Both the position numbers and the translations under genes were made by a program. A stretch of 8,765 bases of DNA, from positions 1 to 8,765 of the forward strand of contig JAGYJO010000057.1 in the NCBI GenBank assembly GCA_018402095.1, in the 5' to 3' direction. This DNA is from a bacterium. GTDB lineage: Bacteria > Margulisbacteria > Marinamargulisbacteria > SXXA01. A model generated the notes under the pieces. The model worked only from the letters and a program-made list of their open reading frames with translations. It searched no databases and was not told the origin of the DNA. Of this stretch, positions 1 through 6,613 are shown piece after piece. Position 1 is the first letter of the stretch. The number at the start of each line of letters is the position of its first letter.

Positions 1-133
1 AGTGTCGTATTCCTCGCAGCACTTTTTGGATAAAAACAGGGATACCCTGGTATTTGGCCACACCAGCCCCATCATGGGTCAGATCTTCTACCAGCAACGT
101 ATGGGTCTCATTTTTTTTGATCATGCCTGACAT
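1..133 (-). CDS. TRAM-domain protein, N-terminal fragment; probable RlmD/RlmCD-type 23S rRNA uracil-C5 methyltransferase
   Basis: Only the first 44 codons lie in the window; the gene runs off the left edge. The fragment contains VEDLTHDGAGVAKYQGIPVF, which matches the TRAM RNA-binding domain that opens the RlmD/RlmCD/TrmA-like uracil-C5 methyltransferases (typically E-D-x-T-H-D-G-x-G-V-A-K, then V-F-I-P). The SAM-binding and catalytic parts are outside the window, so the enzymatic call is inference from the TRAM domain. Other TRAM proteins, such as MiaB-like enzymes, normally carry the domain at the C-terminus and are less likely. The start is ambiguous. ATG 133 is used here; an in-frame ATG at 124 gives M-I-K-K-N, which fits family N-termini, and sits 11 nt after an AGGA. 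Only 7 nt separate ATG 133 from the preceding stop, so the gene is probably cotranscribed with the ABC cassette. After F-I-Q-K-V-L-R-G the usual G-E is missing. Confidence 0.6.
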   Translation of the reverse strand, partial: MSGMIKKNETHTLLVEDLTHDGAGVAKYQGIPVFIQKVLRGIRH

Positions 134-140
134 TGTCCTC

Positions 141-1412
141 TCACTTCTCCCCAAATACATGGTGGCTAAACTGCCCATCAGGATCTACGACCCACATCGC
201 ACGGTCCATAAATCGAATACGCAAAATAGGGTTATCCCCGTCACGACCCGTCGTCGACGCAATATCCAAACGGGATTGCAAAGACCCCACACGCAAAAAA
301 ATGGCATATTCAGGGCCATCTACAGGAAACGTTTTGTGGGAATGACTACGGACCAAAGCGGACAAATAGACAAAGAAATTGTGTACCCAAAGGGTTTCGT
401 CAGCTGAACCATCTGTCCATGCCCCAGAGTTCACCTTGGTGTACTCACGAATAGCAGCGGTATCCGAAACATGCGAACTCGCATCAATGAGAACAGAATC
501 AATCGCAAAACGGTCCATTGAAAATGGCTGATCGGCAATCCAATTGTCAGACAGTTTTTTTTCAAATTCAGATGAAATCTGAAACACCTCTTCTGGATAC
601 GAGTCCAACGCAGCAAACAACAAGCCCGAAACTTGAAAAAAAGACATTTCTCGCTGAACGGCACCATACCGGAACGTCACCGTAGAGAGAGCTTGTCCAT
701 ATTTCAGACTGGGAATAGACACAAAATGTTGTACCCGCAAGCTCCCCAAAGCAGCAACCAATCGATCAATCTGCGCTCTATTCACAAGGTGAAGCTTTTT
801 TTTCTGAACATCTTCCTGCAACCAAAACAAACCATGTCTCACCATGGTAATCGGCGCTTTATTCGGCAACGACACAGTGATCTGATCCAAAACTTCAGAA
901 GAAGGTACGGCAAACAAATAAGGATCCCGCAGCGCAGATAGGGGCCGTAAAAGTTGCTGAATACGCTCTGTAGACACCAAGAAAACATCGGTTCTGCCCA
1001 ATTCACGCACATAGACATCCGCACCATCAAAGGTCTTTCGACCATACACCATATGCAAGGAATCCGTATCCGAATCCAAAAAAAGCATATTCATCGATGT
1101 CTGTAACTCAAACCGTTTCAAATCCTCTGACGTTGCCGCCAAACCACGCCGACTTTTCAGAGATGCCGCTGTGATCAGAATATCGGAAATAACTTCTTGG
1201 TCTAGGGGAATATTTTGAGGTGGATCCAAGTGCCAGATACCATCCACTTTGACCATGTGTGTGGACTGACCTGAGACGGTTAGTACCATTTTTGAAATAT
1301 CACCCTGAATGGTTAATGGCACAATAGCGTCTGACGTTTTGACATAAAAAAGAACAGAAGCCAACACAACGCAGGCCACAAACAACAGGACTATCCACTG
1401 CCAAAAACGCAT
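141..1412 (-). CDS. DUF4340 domain protein, membrane-anchored accessory subunit of a GldAFG-type ABC system
   Basis: This 423-residue protein has a single N-terminal transmembrane anchor (about residues 4-24), with the rest predicted outside the cytoplasmic membrane. It resembles the DUF4340 family. An early stretch of short beta strands (V-L-T-V-S then K-V-D-G-I-W-H-L) is followed by V-Y-V-R-E-L, D-V-F-L-V and a P-L-S-A-L-R-D-P-Y-L-F block, which is the recurring DUF4340 pattern. DUF4340 genes commonly lie directly after gldG-like genes, as here, and are thought to act with the ABC module; no biochemical activity is known. ATG 1412 is chosen as start; it overlaps the upstream stop as TGATG. 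A GTG one codon earlier (1415) is an equal alternative, giving a 4-nt GTGA overlap. No convincing ribosome binding site is visible, so translation probably depends on coupling to the upstream gene. Confidence 0.75.
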   Translation of the reverse strand: MRFWQWIVLLFVACVVLASVLFYVKTSDAIVPLTIQGDISKMVLTVSGQSTHMVKVDGIWHLDPPQNIPLDQEVISDILITAASLKSRRGLAATSEDLKRFELQTSMNMLFLDSDTDSLHMVYGRKTFDGADVYVRELGRTDVFLVSTERIQQLLRPLSALRDPYLFAVPSSEVLDQITVSLPNKAPITMVRHGLFWLQEDVQKKKLHLVNRAQIDRLVAALGSLRVQHFVSIPSLKYGQALSTVTFRYGAVQREMSFFQVSGLLFAALDSYPEEVFQISSEFEKKLSDNWIADQPFSMDRFAIDSVLIDASSHVSDTAAIREYTKVNSGAWTDGSADETLWVHNFFVYLSALVRSHSHKTFPVDGPEYAIFLRVGSLQSRLDIASTTGRDGDNPILRIRFMDRAMWVVDPDGQFSHHVFGEK

Positions 1413-2779
1413 CACCGGCGCTGCCTACGTCGTCGAAACCACATCCAAATACCCGCTACAACCAACACAAATGGCATAAAAAAAGTCACCACAACAAACA
1501 GCCAAGACGTTTGCAACAATGTCAATACAATGGGAGAGCCTCCCATTAAACGGGGCCGAATCGTCACATCGTCATATTGCCCTAACAGGGTACTCACCGC
1601 ATTTAATATAAAATCCTGATTGCCTTGTACCGCAATAAATTCATCCCGCAAAAAATCAGCATCTCGAATCAACAACAAGCGTCCAGACTCTGGCGAAAGA
1701 TGCTCAAACAAAGCACCCAACACAAAAGAACCCGTCGCTTTACCAGGTTCAATCGAGGCATCTTCTTCACCTTGAGACCGCCACGATTTTCGGGAAGACA
1801 CCAGTAACGGCGTCACAGACACAGAAGCCGTCACAGCTGAAACATCGACAGCCCCAACCACAGGCAACACCATCGACAAGTGGTGGGACAGCATCGGATC
1901 GGTGATGCCATGCGGAACCAGTGTCGGAATCAGCGTCGATACGGCATTAAAGTAAGCCGCATCAGGATCCATGATCACACCGGGCAAGACATGAATCCCA
2001 TAGTCGGCCAACCACTCAGAAACAACAGGTGAGGCCCGCAAGGGATCCAACAATAAAATGACATGCCGTCCTGACAAAAGCGCCTCTTTGAGATGGGACA
2101 TCGCCGCTTCGGACAAAGGAAAAGACGGCAAAACCACCAACATCACATCCGCAGGGTTGGAGATAGGTCCTTCCAAAGACACCAAACGTAACTGTCTAAA
2201 GTCATGCGCCAGTGCCTGAAAAAAAGAAGAAAACCCACTCTCCTGAATTTGACGTTCCACCCCAAACAAGGCGATATCTATACGCGGTGCCTCAAACGAA
2301 ACCAAGGCTTTGAGAATGCCCGTCACCATCTGTTCACCAATAAACACAGGCATTTGACGCTGTGGATCTTGGGTAAAAAACTGGTACACGTAGACATCTC
2401 GCCGCCCGTATTTACTCTCAAACACGAGGGTCCCATAGGTATCCACACCCATGATTGACGCCAATTCAGGATCTCTATCTGGATCCACTACCGTCAAGAG
2501 AAACGCGGGTGAATGCCGCTGATATTCACGTAACAACGCCAAAATCAATCCCGCATCCCCTTCGCCTTCACGCAAAAAAGCAGTGACAGACACCTCTGTG
2601 GACAGTGTCTCCAAGAGTTGTGTGCTTTGCTCTGTCAAAGAAAGTATTTGCTGACGACTGAGATCCACACGAACAGGCACCAGGCGAATCACGGCGTACA
2701 TCAAAGCAGACACACCCATCAGCAGAATAGCCACCACCACCGTATTGCGAAACAAACGCTGCAACCGTTGATACCTCAT
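1412..2779 (-). CDS. GldG-family ABC transporter auxiliary protein
   Basis: This 455-residue protein has an N-terminal transmembrane segment (about 13-33) and a C-terminal one (about 424-447) ending in an Arg-rich tail. Right after the first segment comes V-D-L-S-R-Q-Q-I-L-S-L-T, the signature opening of GldG/ABC_transp_aux proteins. The middle contains L-V-V-L-P-S-F-P-L-S near 214-223 and H-V-I-L-L-L-D-P-L near 239-247, as in the GATase1-like fold of this family. Near 386-399 is Q-G-N-Q-D-F-I-L-N-A-V, the conserved G-N-x-D-F-x-x-N motif. GldG proteins pair with GldF permeases and GldA ATPases. They are best known from Bacteroidetes gliding but are widespread in non-gliding bacteria, where the role is unknown. 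ATG 2779 is chosen because GGAGGG (2792-2787) lies 7 nt upstream and it overlaps the permease stop as ATGA. An extension to 2812 would lie inside the permease gene and lacks this support. Confidence 0.85.
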   Translation of the reverse strand: MRYQRLQRLFRNTVVVAILLMGVSALMYAVIRLVPVRVDLSRQQILSLTEQSTQLLETLSTEVSVTAFLREGEGDAGLILALLREYQRHSPAFLLTVVDPDRDPELASIMGVDTYGTLVFESKYGRRDVYVYQFFTQDPQRQMPVFIGEQMVTGILKALVSFEAPRIDIALFGVERQIQESGFSSFFQALAHDFRQLRLVSLEGPISNPADVMLVVLPSFPLSEAAMSHLKEALLSGRHVILLLDPLRASPVVSEWLADYGIHVLPGVIMDPDAAYFNAVSTLIPTLVPHGITDPMLSHHLSMVLPVVGAVDVSAVTASVSVTPLLVSSRKSWRSQGEEDASIEPGKATGSFVLGALFEHLSPESGRLLLIRDADFLRDEFIAVQGNQDFILNAVSTLLGQYDDVTIRPRLMGGSPIVLTLLQTSWLFVVVTFFMPFVLVVAGIWMWFRRRRQRR

Positions 2780-3492
2780 GCGGATTCCCTCCGAAATACC
2801 ACCGACAGACACGTCATCGAAAGAAAGAAAAATGTCAGCACAAGAAAGTAAGCAACGTCTTCTGTCACCAGAATCCCCTGCTGCAACAAGGTCACATGAT
2901 TGGGCATCGCGACTTTCTCAAACAGCTTGGCAAAAAACCCATGAAAAAGACCCGACATCGCCCCAGACAGCCAAAAAAACATCAGCACGCCAAAGGCCAC
3001 CAAGGCTGCAACGACATAATGACGAGACAGACTGGATACCCACAACCCAATCGCAGACACCGCAGAAGAAAAAAGAATCAGTGACAGATAAGACCCCATC
3101 AAAAACCCGAGATCAGGATCCCCCAAAACCACAAGCGCCAGAGGCAACGGAAATGTCGCCAACAAAAACAACAAAACAGTGGCCAGAAGAGACAGGTATT
3201 TCCCCAAAACAATGTCATACACATGCAAAGGAAGGGTCTGTAGCAAGACGTCAGTACCTAAGGTGCTGTCTTCTACAAAAATACGCATGGTCAAAAAAGG
3301 AATCACAACCAGCAAAAAAAACAACATGCTAGACGCCACCCCAGGCATGACATCCGCGTGATGGGATGCAAACAACAACATACAAAAGAAATAACCCGAC
3401 AATCCCACAAAAATAGCACCCGTCAAATACGGCATCGTCGACGACCATAATCGTCGAAACTCCATACTTGCGACCCGTAAAATGGCCATCAT
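2776..3492 (-). CDS. ABC-2 type transporter permease, GldF-like
   Basis: This 238-residue, highly hydrophobic protein has about six predicted membrane segments (roughly 21-43, 52-68, 98-124, 131-152, 159-181 and 211-233), the usual ABC-2 permease layout. The segment L-T-M-R-I-F-V-E-D followed by G-T-D-V-L-L-Q-T-L-P and I-V-L-G-K-Y-L (residues 67-100) is characteristic of the GldF/NosY-like branch, normally T-M-R-x-F-x-E-E-x-x-x-G-T-x-E-x-L. It should form the membrane channel driven by the ATPase encoded just upstream. ATG 3492 is selected because GGAGGTGA (3504-3497), a near-perfect anti-16S match, is 7 nt away (GGAGG to ATG) and the start overlaps the ATPase stop as ATGA. A second ATG follows immediately at 3489. 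The open frame extends upstream to 3573 but that part lies inside the ATPase gene. The stop overlaps the gldG-like start by 4 nt. Confidence 0.88.
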   Translation of the reverse strand: MMAILRVASMEFRRLWSSTMPYLTGAIFVGLSGYFFCMLLFASHHADVMPGVASSMLFFLLVVIPFLTMRIFVEDSTLGTDVLLQTLPLHVYDIVLGKYLSLLATVLLFLLATFPLPLALVVLGDPDLGFLMGSYLSLILFSSAVSAIGLWVSSLSRHYVVAALVAFGVLMFFWLSGAMSGLFHGFFAKLFEKVAMPNHVTLLQQGILVTEDVAYFLVLTFFFLSMTCLSVVFRRESA

Positions 3493-4406
3493 CGAATCAC
3501 CTCCAAATACAGTTCTTCCAAAGGTTTGCGAGACATATCCAGTCCATAAATAGGCCAGTTTTGTCGACAACACAAGTAAAACAACTGCTCCCGAATATCA
3601 CGATCGGCAACAATACGGTAACAGTACAAATCACCATCTCTTGTCGCAAAATCCCAAGACATCGCATCACATTCAGATTCAAAAGGACCCCTAAAACTAT
3701 CCGGTGCAATCCCAAGTGTCAGAGAAATGGGCCTGGCTCCCGCTGCCAAATTGGCCAACGAATCAGACACCAACAACTGACCTTGCTTCACGATCAAAAT
3801 ATCCGTACACATCTGCGTCATTTCAGACAGTAAATGTGACGATACCAAAATCGCTTTGGACTTGCCTTTGGCAACAATCAGATCGCGCACCATCGTCACT
3901 TGGGCAGGGTCCAAGCCCCCCAAAGGCTCGTCCAACACCCAGATCAACGGATCATGTACCAAAGATTGGGCAATATTGACCCGTTGGCGCTGACCCTTCG
4001 ACAAGACACTGATCTCCCGAGACGATTCAGCCACCAAATCCAAATCTATTAGCACCCTATCGATCGCCTCCGCGCACCGGTTTTTCGGCACCCCTCGCAA
4101 GCGGCACACCGTATACAAATACCGATAAACCGTCATTTCGGGATACAATGGCGGCTGTTCTGGGCAATAGCCTACGTAACGCCGAAAATCCAAACACATA
4201 GGCGACATATCCTGGCCATAAATCGTCGCAACGACAGATCCCGCTGTAGGCGAAACCAATCCCGTCAGCATGCGAATAGTGGTCGTTTTCCCAGCCCCAT
4301 TGGGACCCAATAAGCCCAGAACCATCCCTTGATTCAAAACAAAAGAAAGCCCGGAAACCACATGCTGCCGACCAAACCATTTGTGAACATCCAAAAGTTG
4401 AAGCAT
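3489..4406 (-). CDS. ABC-2 type transporter ATP-binding protein, GldA/CcmA-like
   Basis: This 305-residue cytoplasmic ATPase carries every ABC hallmark. Walker A is G-P-N-G-A-G-K-T-T (34-42) and the Q-loop glutamine is Q84 in Y-C-P-E-Q. The signature reads L-S-K-G-Q-R-Q-R (135-142), a K in place of the usual second S of LSGGQ, common in this branch. Walker B ends in V-L-D-E-P (157-161), the D-loop is G-L-D-P (164-167) and the switch histidine is H191 in S-S-H. About 90 residues after the nucleotide-binding core form a C-terminal extension of the type seen in ABC-2 exporters. It should power the permease and GldG-like partners encoded downstream. Its start lies 2 nt after the stop of the LptC/LptA-like gene; only a weak GAAAGG at 13 nt is visible, so coupling is likely. 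LptB was considered because of the upstream gene, but the extension and GldF-type partner fit GldA better. Confidence 0.92.
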   Translation of the reverse strand: MLQLLDVHKWFGRQHVVSGLSFVLNQGMVLGLLGPNGAGKTTTIRMLTGLVSPTAGSVVATIYGQDMSPMCLDFRRYVGYCPEQPPLYPEMTVYRYLYTVCRLRGVPKNRCAEAIDRVLIDLDLVAESSREISVLSKGQRQRVNIAQSLVHDPLIWVLDEPLGGLDPAQVTMVRDLIVAKGKSKAILVSSHLLSEMTQMCTDILIVKQGQLLVSDSLANLAAGARPISLTLGIAPDSFRGPFESECDAMSWDFATRDGDLYCYRIVADRDIREQLFYLCCRQNWPIYGLDMSRKPLEELYLEVIR

Positions 4407-4408
4407 GC

Positions 4409-5692
4409 TTACTGTGTTGCCTTTCTCATTTTAAATTCCGTTTTAATTTTCCCCGTAGCCCTATACGTTTCAGCGGCCAAATCCACCACTATCGAAGAGG
4501 CGACTAGGGAATCTTCGCCATTTTTCAAAACAGTCACATTTCCTGACAAGATGATTTTTTGCGCATGATCATCATAAACAAGTTTGGTACAGCGTACCTC
4601 TTTATCCACTTGTCGAACATGTACATTTCCCAATAGAGAAAGTGTTTGCGTATCTGCATCAAAATAAAGCGTGTCACAGGTAATCGTTGTCGCCAGCGAC
4701 ATCGTCTCTTTCATATCTTCATTTTGGAGCACCCGTCGACGCTCTGGCGTCAGTAACCACTGAAGGCTAGGCAACACCACACGTACACCACCTTCCAGAG
4801 AGATGTGATCCCCCTCACTGGTGTAGGACCCCCTATCCCCAAAAAGGGATTTCCCATCTTGTGAAACCACCACATTTCCAGAAACGTCAATCAGGTAAAT
4901 ATCATCCCGTTGTTCAAAACGCATATGATCCGCCGTTAGCGTCGCCCTTTTTTCACGCAACGCACGTTCTCTAGGATCCATATCCACATCCGTAGTCGGT
5001 CGCGCATGACGCAATAACGTCACGCCATCAATCATGGACACAGCAGTATCAATCATGATCTCCATACGGTTACCAGACACCACCATGTCATCCACCGTCA
5101 TCTCGAAGCCCTCTTCGATGTGTACCACATTGGTATTGTTGTCTAGCTCTGCGGCAATATAGGGACGAATATGTGCATTACCTTGAATAATTTCAACACC
5201 ATCTGTCAAATAGGTATGCTTTGAGGCTTCCACATATTTGAGGCCACCGGCCGTGACACGAACGGGTTCTTGTGACCCTGCAGCTTCCAATTCTTGAAAA
5301 GACACCTGTGTTTTGCGTGGCAAAAAATACGCAGACACTGTGTCATAGGCATACAAGATTTTTGTCTTGGAATTGACATGCACTTGTCCCGAAAAAATCT
5401 CATTAACCAACGCCACGCCATCATCATCAAAAATGACACCAGGCCCCACGGCCTCACCCCGAAACAAAAAGGGGTTATAGCCTGTCCATACGGTTTTCGC
5501 ATTGACTTGCCAACGCAATTTCGACTCCCCATACCCACGGACAACCGTATCGAAAATTTCAACCGAACGCTCTGTACGCTCAGAAGGATCCAAATCCACA
5601 TCAAATGCGGGCCAGATGAGCCAAAACAAAAACACAGCACCCAAAAAAGTGGCGCCACGCCAAAGATCTTTGCGTCGAAACGTGACTTTCAA
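4409..5692 (-). CDS. Membrane-anchored LptC/LptA (OstA)-like protein, probable LPS transport bridge component
   Basis: This 427-residue protein starts with a short basic stretch and one transmembrane anchor (about 12-28, ending W-L-I-W-P). An LptC-like region follows (about 43-230: I-F-D-T-V-V-R-G-Y-G then L-R-W-Q-V-N-A-K-T-V-W). A second OstA/LptA-like region (about 248-420) has repeated short beta units such as T-A-D-H-M-R-F, D-V-S-G-N-V-V-V, L-L-G-N-V-H-V and L-S-G-N-V-T-V. These G-N-V repeats are typical of the beta-jellyroll proteins that carry LPS across the periplasm. LptC is usually about 190 residues and LptA about 180, so the length fits both functions in one chain. That is inference from pattern, not a profile match. 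The start is TTG 5692 with GAGGG (5703-5699) 6 nt upstream. No ATG precedes the membrane anchor in this frame. The TTG overlaps the stop of a nine-codon mini-ORF. Confidence 0.72.
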   Translation of the reverse strand: MKVTFRRKDLWRGATFLGAVFLFWLIWPAFDVDLDPSERTERSVEIFDTVVRGYGESKLRWQVNAKTVWTGYNPFLFRGEAVGPGVIFDDDGVALVNEIFSGQVHVNSKTKILYAYDTVSAYFLPRKTQVSFQELEAAGSQEPVRVTAGGLKYVEASKHTYLTDGVEIIQGNAHIRPYIAAELDNNTNVVHIEEGFEMTVDDMVVSGNRMEIMIDTAVSMIDGVTLLRHARPTTDVDMDPRERALREKRATLTADHMRFEQRDDIYLIDVSGNVVVSQDGKSLFGDRGSYTSEGDHISLEGGVRVVLPSLQWLLTPERRRVLQNEDMKETMSLATTITCDTLYFDADTQTLSLLGNVHVRQVDKEVRCTKLVYDDHAQKIILSGNVTVLKNGEDSLVASSIVVDLAAETYRATGKIKTEFKMRKATQ

Positions 5693-5718
5693 GAGGCGCC
5701 CTCAGACAGGAAGGTCAT
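5689..5718 (-). CDS. Nine-codon mini-ORF overlapping the LptC/LptA-like start; possible translational-coupling leader
   Basis: ATG 5718 opens M-T-F-L-S-E-G-A-S and stops at TGA 5691-5689. It has one of the best ribosome binding sites in the window: GGGAGGG (5733-5727), 8 nt before the ATG. Its stop overlaps the TTG start of the next gene as TTGA, the same 4-nt geometry as the ATGA junctions downstream. It could be a leader peptide that delivers ribosomes to the weak TTG start. Alternatively it is the true N-terminus of the LptC/LptA-like protein, separated from it by a frameshift or sequence error. I cannot tell which from one sequence. Confidence 0.4.
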   Translation of the reverse strand: MTFLSEGAS

Positions 5719-5726
5719 GCCCCGTT

Positions 5727-5733
5727 CCCTCCC
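5727..5733 (-). promoter_or_regulatory. Strong Shine-Dalgarno site of the mini-ORF
   Basis: The minus strand reads GGGAGGG here, 8 nt before ATG 5718. It is better placed and closer to the anti-16S consensus than the GAGGG that serves TTG 5692. It lies in the 42-nt gap between the dapB stop and the mini-ORF, which holds no other recognisable signal. Confidence 0.6.
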
Positions 5734-5760
5734 GTCAGACACACCACGCACACAAATCAC

Positions 5761-6486
5761 TTAGATAAGGTTTTCCAATCCATACACAAGACCATCCATC
5801 TGCATGACCTTACGAATCGACAAAATAACACCCGGCATAAAGGATTCTCGTGACAACGCATCATGACGCAGACTCAAGGTCTGACCCAATCCACCAAACA
5901 AGACTTCTTGGTGTGCCACATAACCGGGCAAACGAATAGAGTGAATAGGAATTTGGGCTTTTTTGCCGCCACGTGCACCAGGAATAATTTCCGTTTCAAC
6001 CAACTTGGATTGGTTGATATGGTGATTGGTCGCCGCAATCATTTCTGCCGTTTTGATAGCTGTGCCTGAGGGCGCATCCGCTTTGTTGTCATGATGGTAT
6101 TCGACGATTTCCACACGTGGCATATATTTAGACGCTTCAGCTGCAAATTTCATCATCAAAATCGCACCAATGGCAAAATTAGGGGCGACAATGGCACCCA
6201 GTTTTTTCTTTTTGGCCAATGTCTGAATCGATTTCAGATCAGCATCTGACAATCCTGTTGTGCCAACAATAGGACGGACGCCTTCAGACAAAATTATTTT
6301 CACGTTGTCATTCACCACATCTGGATGGGTAAAATCCACCACAACATCCGGCTTCAATGTTTGAATACGCTCAGCCAAATTATCAAAACGGTCAATTTTA
6401 CCAACCAATGTCATGTCTTCTTCACGCGACACAGCGAGAACAACCTCAGCACCCATTTTTTCATGGAAGGCTATGACACGATTCAC
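5761..6486 (-). CDS. dapB: 4-hydroxy-tetrahydrodipicolinate reductase, 5'-disrupted
   Basis: DapB reduces the product of DapA with NAD(P)H on the way to diaminopimelate and lysine, in the cytoplasm. In the 241 codons from GTG 6486, family motifs are clear: V-D-F-T-H-P (50-55), G-T-T-G (75-78), A-P-N-F (101-104), and the catalytic/substrate block E-Y-H-H-D-N-K-A-D-A-P-S-G-T-A (129-143). The C-terminus is complete. What is missing is the N-terminal beta strand and the G-x-x-G-x-x-G loop that binds the cofactor. The frame begins in what should be the first helix (N-R-V-I-A-F-H-E-K), followed by the second strand (A-E-V-V-L-A-V-S). GTG 6486 has no good ribosome binding site. ATG 6502, with an excellent one, encodes M-I-K-V-L in a different frame and hits a stop after 13 codons. 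The gene is therefore either inactivated, a shortened variant, or affected by an assembly error. Confidence 0.88.
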   Translation of the reverse strand: MNRVIAFHEKMGAEVVLAVSREEDMTLVGKIDRFDNLAERIQTLKPDVVVDFTHPDVVNDNVKIILSEGVRPIVGTTGLSDADLKSIQTLAKKKKLGAIVAPNFAIGAILMMKFAAEASKYMPRVEIVEYHHDNKADAPSGTAIKTAEMIAATNHHINQSKLVETEIIPGARGGKKAQIPIHSIRLPGYVAHQEVLFGGLGQTLSLRHDALSRESFMPGVILSIRKVMQMDGLVYGLENLI

Positions 6487-6502
6487 CCAAAACCTTAATC
6501 AT
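6461..6502 (-). pseudogene. dapB: Out-of-frame 5' start of dapB (M-I-K-V-L-G, then frame break)
   Basis: ATG 6502 begins M-I-K-V-L-G, exactly the kind of first beta strand that opens DapB proteins, then reads E-S-C-H-S-L-P and stops at TGA 6463-6461. The rest of dapB continues from about 6486 in the next frame. The expected sequence between them (roughly N-G-x-x-G-R-M-G) is in none of the three frames. The simplest reading is a deletion of about 25 nt (3k+2 nt to explain the frame change) that joined the end of strand 1 to the start of helix 1. Confidence 0.6.
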
Positions 6503-6514
6503 AAGGAATACCTC
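6502..6514 (-). promoter_or_regulatory. Ribosome binding site and original start codon of dapB
   Basis: GAGG (6514-6511) lies 8 nt before ATG 6502 on the minus strand. This spacing and match are much better than anything before GTG 6486. It marks 6502 as the ancestral start and so supports reading the 5' end of dapB as disrupted. Confidence 0.6.
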
Positions 6515-6548
6515 ATAAAAAACTTAAAACATTTGTAACTGTCATAGG

Positions 6549-6566
6549 GGCTATATAGCTATAGCC
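6549..6566. repeat. Perfect 7-bp hairpin with 4-nt loop
   Basis: GGCTATA and TATAGCC flank TAGC, forming a perfect short inverted repeat about 47 nt before the dapB start. It has no following T-tract on either strand, so I do not call it a terminator. It could be an operator half-site pair or chance. Confidence 0.45.
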
Positions 6567-6613
6567 GATCCAAATTGGCATATCCGGGCTCGTGTGTATG
6601 AACAGCATAATGA

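Noticed and set aside
787..805. Homopolymer tract as a phase-variation site in the DUF4340 gene
   Set aside because: The T/A run encodes an ordinary K-K-K stretch and the frame is open through it; a single run of this length is not enough to claim phase variation.
2780..2812. Upstream start of the GldG-like protein giving 466 residues
   Set aside because: The extra 11 codons lie within the permease gene and have no ribosome binding site, while ATG 2779 has GGAGGG at 7 nt and an ATGA overlap.
2778..3332. A 184-codon plus-strand open frame rich in Lys, Gln, Thr and Pro
   Set aside because: It is antisense to the ABC-2 permease; its composition is what the complement of a hydrophobic membrane protein gene produces.
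3489..4406. The ATPase as LptB, given the LptC/LptA-like gene next to it
   Set aside because: The C-terminal extension of about 90 residues and the adjacent GldF-type permease and GldG-like genes fit a GldA/CcmA-type ABC-2 ATPase better; no LptF/LptG is present.
6484..6502. Programmed frameshift joining M-I-K-V-L-G to the main dapB frame
   Set aside because: A shift at the GGG run would join the frames but still not restore the glycine-rich loop, so it would not yield a normal DapB; no recoding signal is known for dapB.
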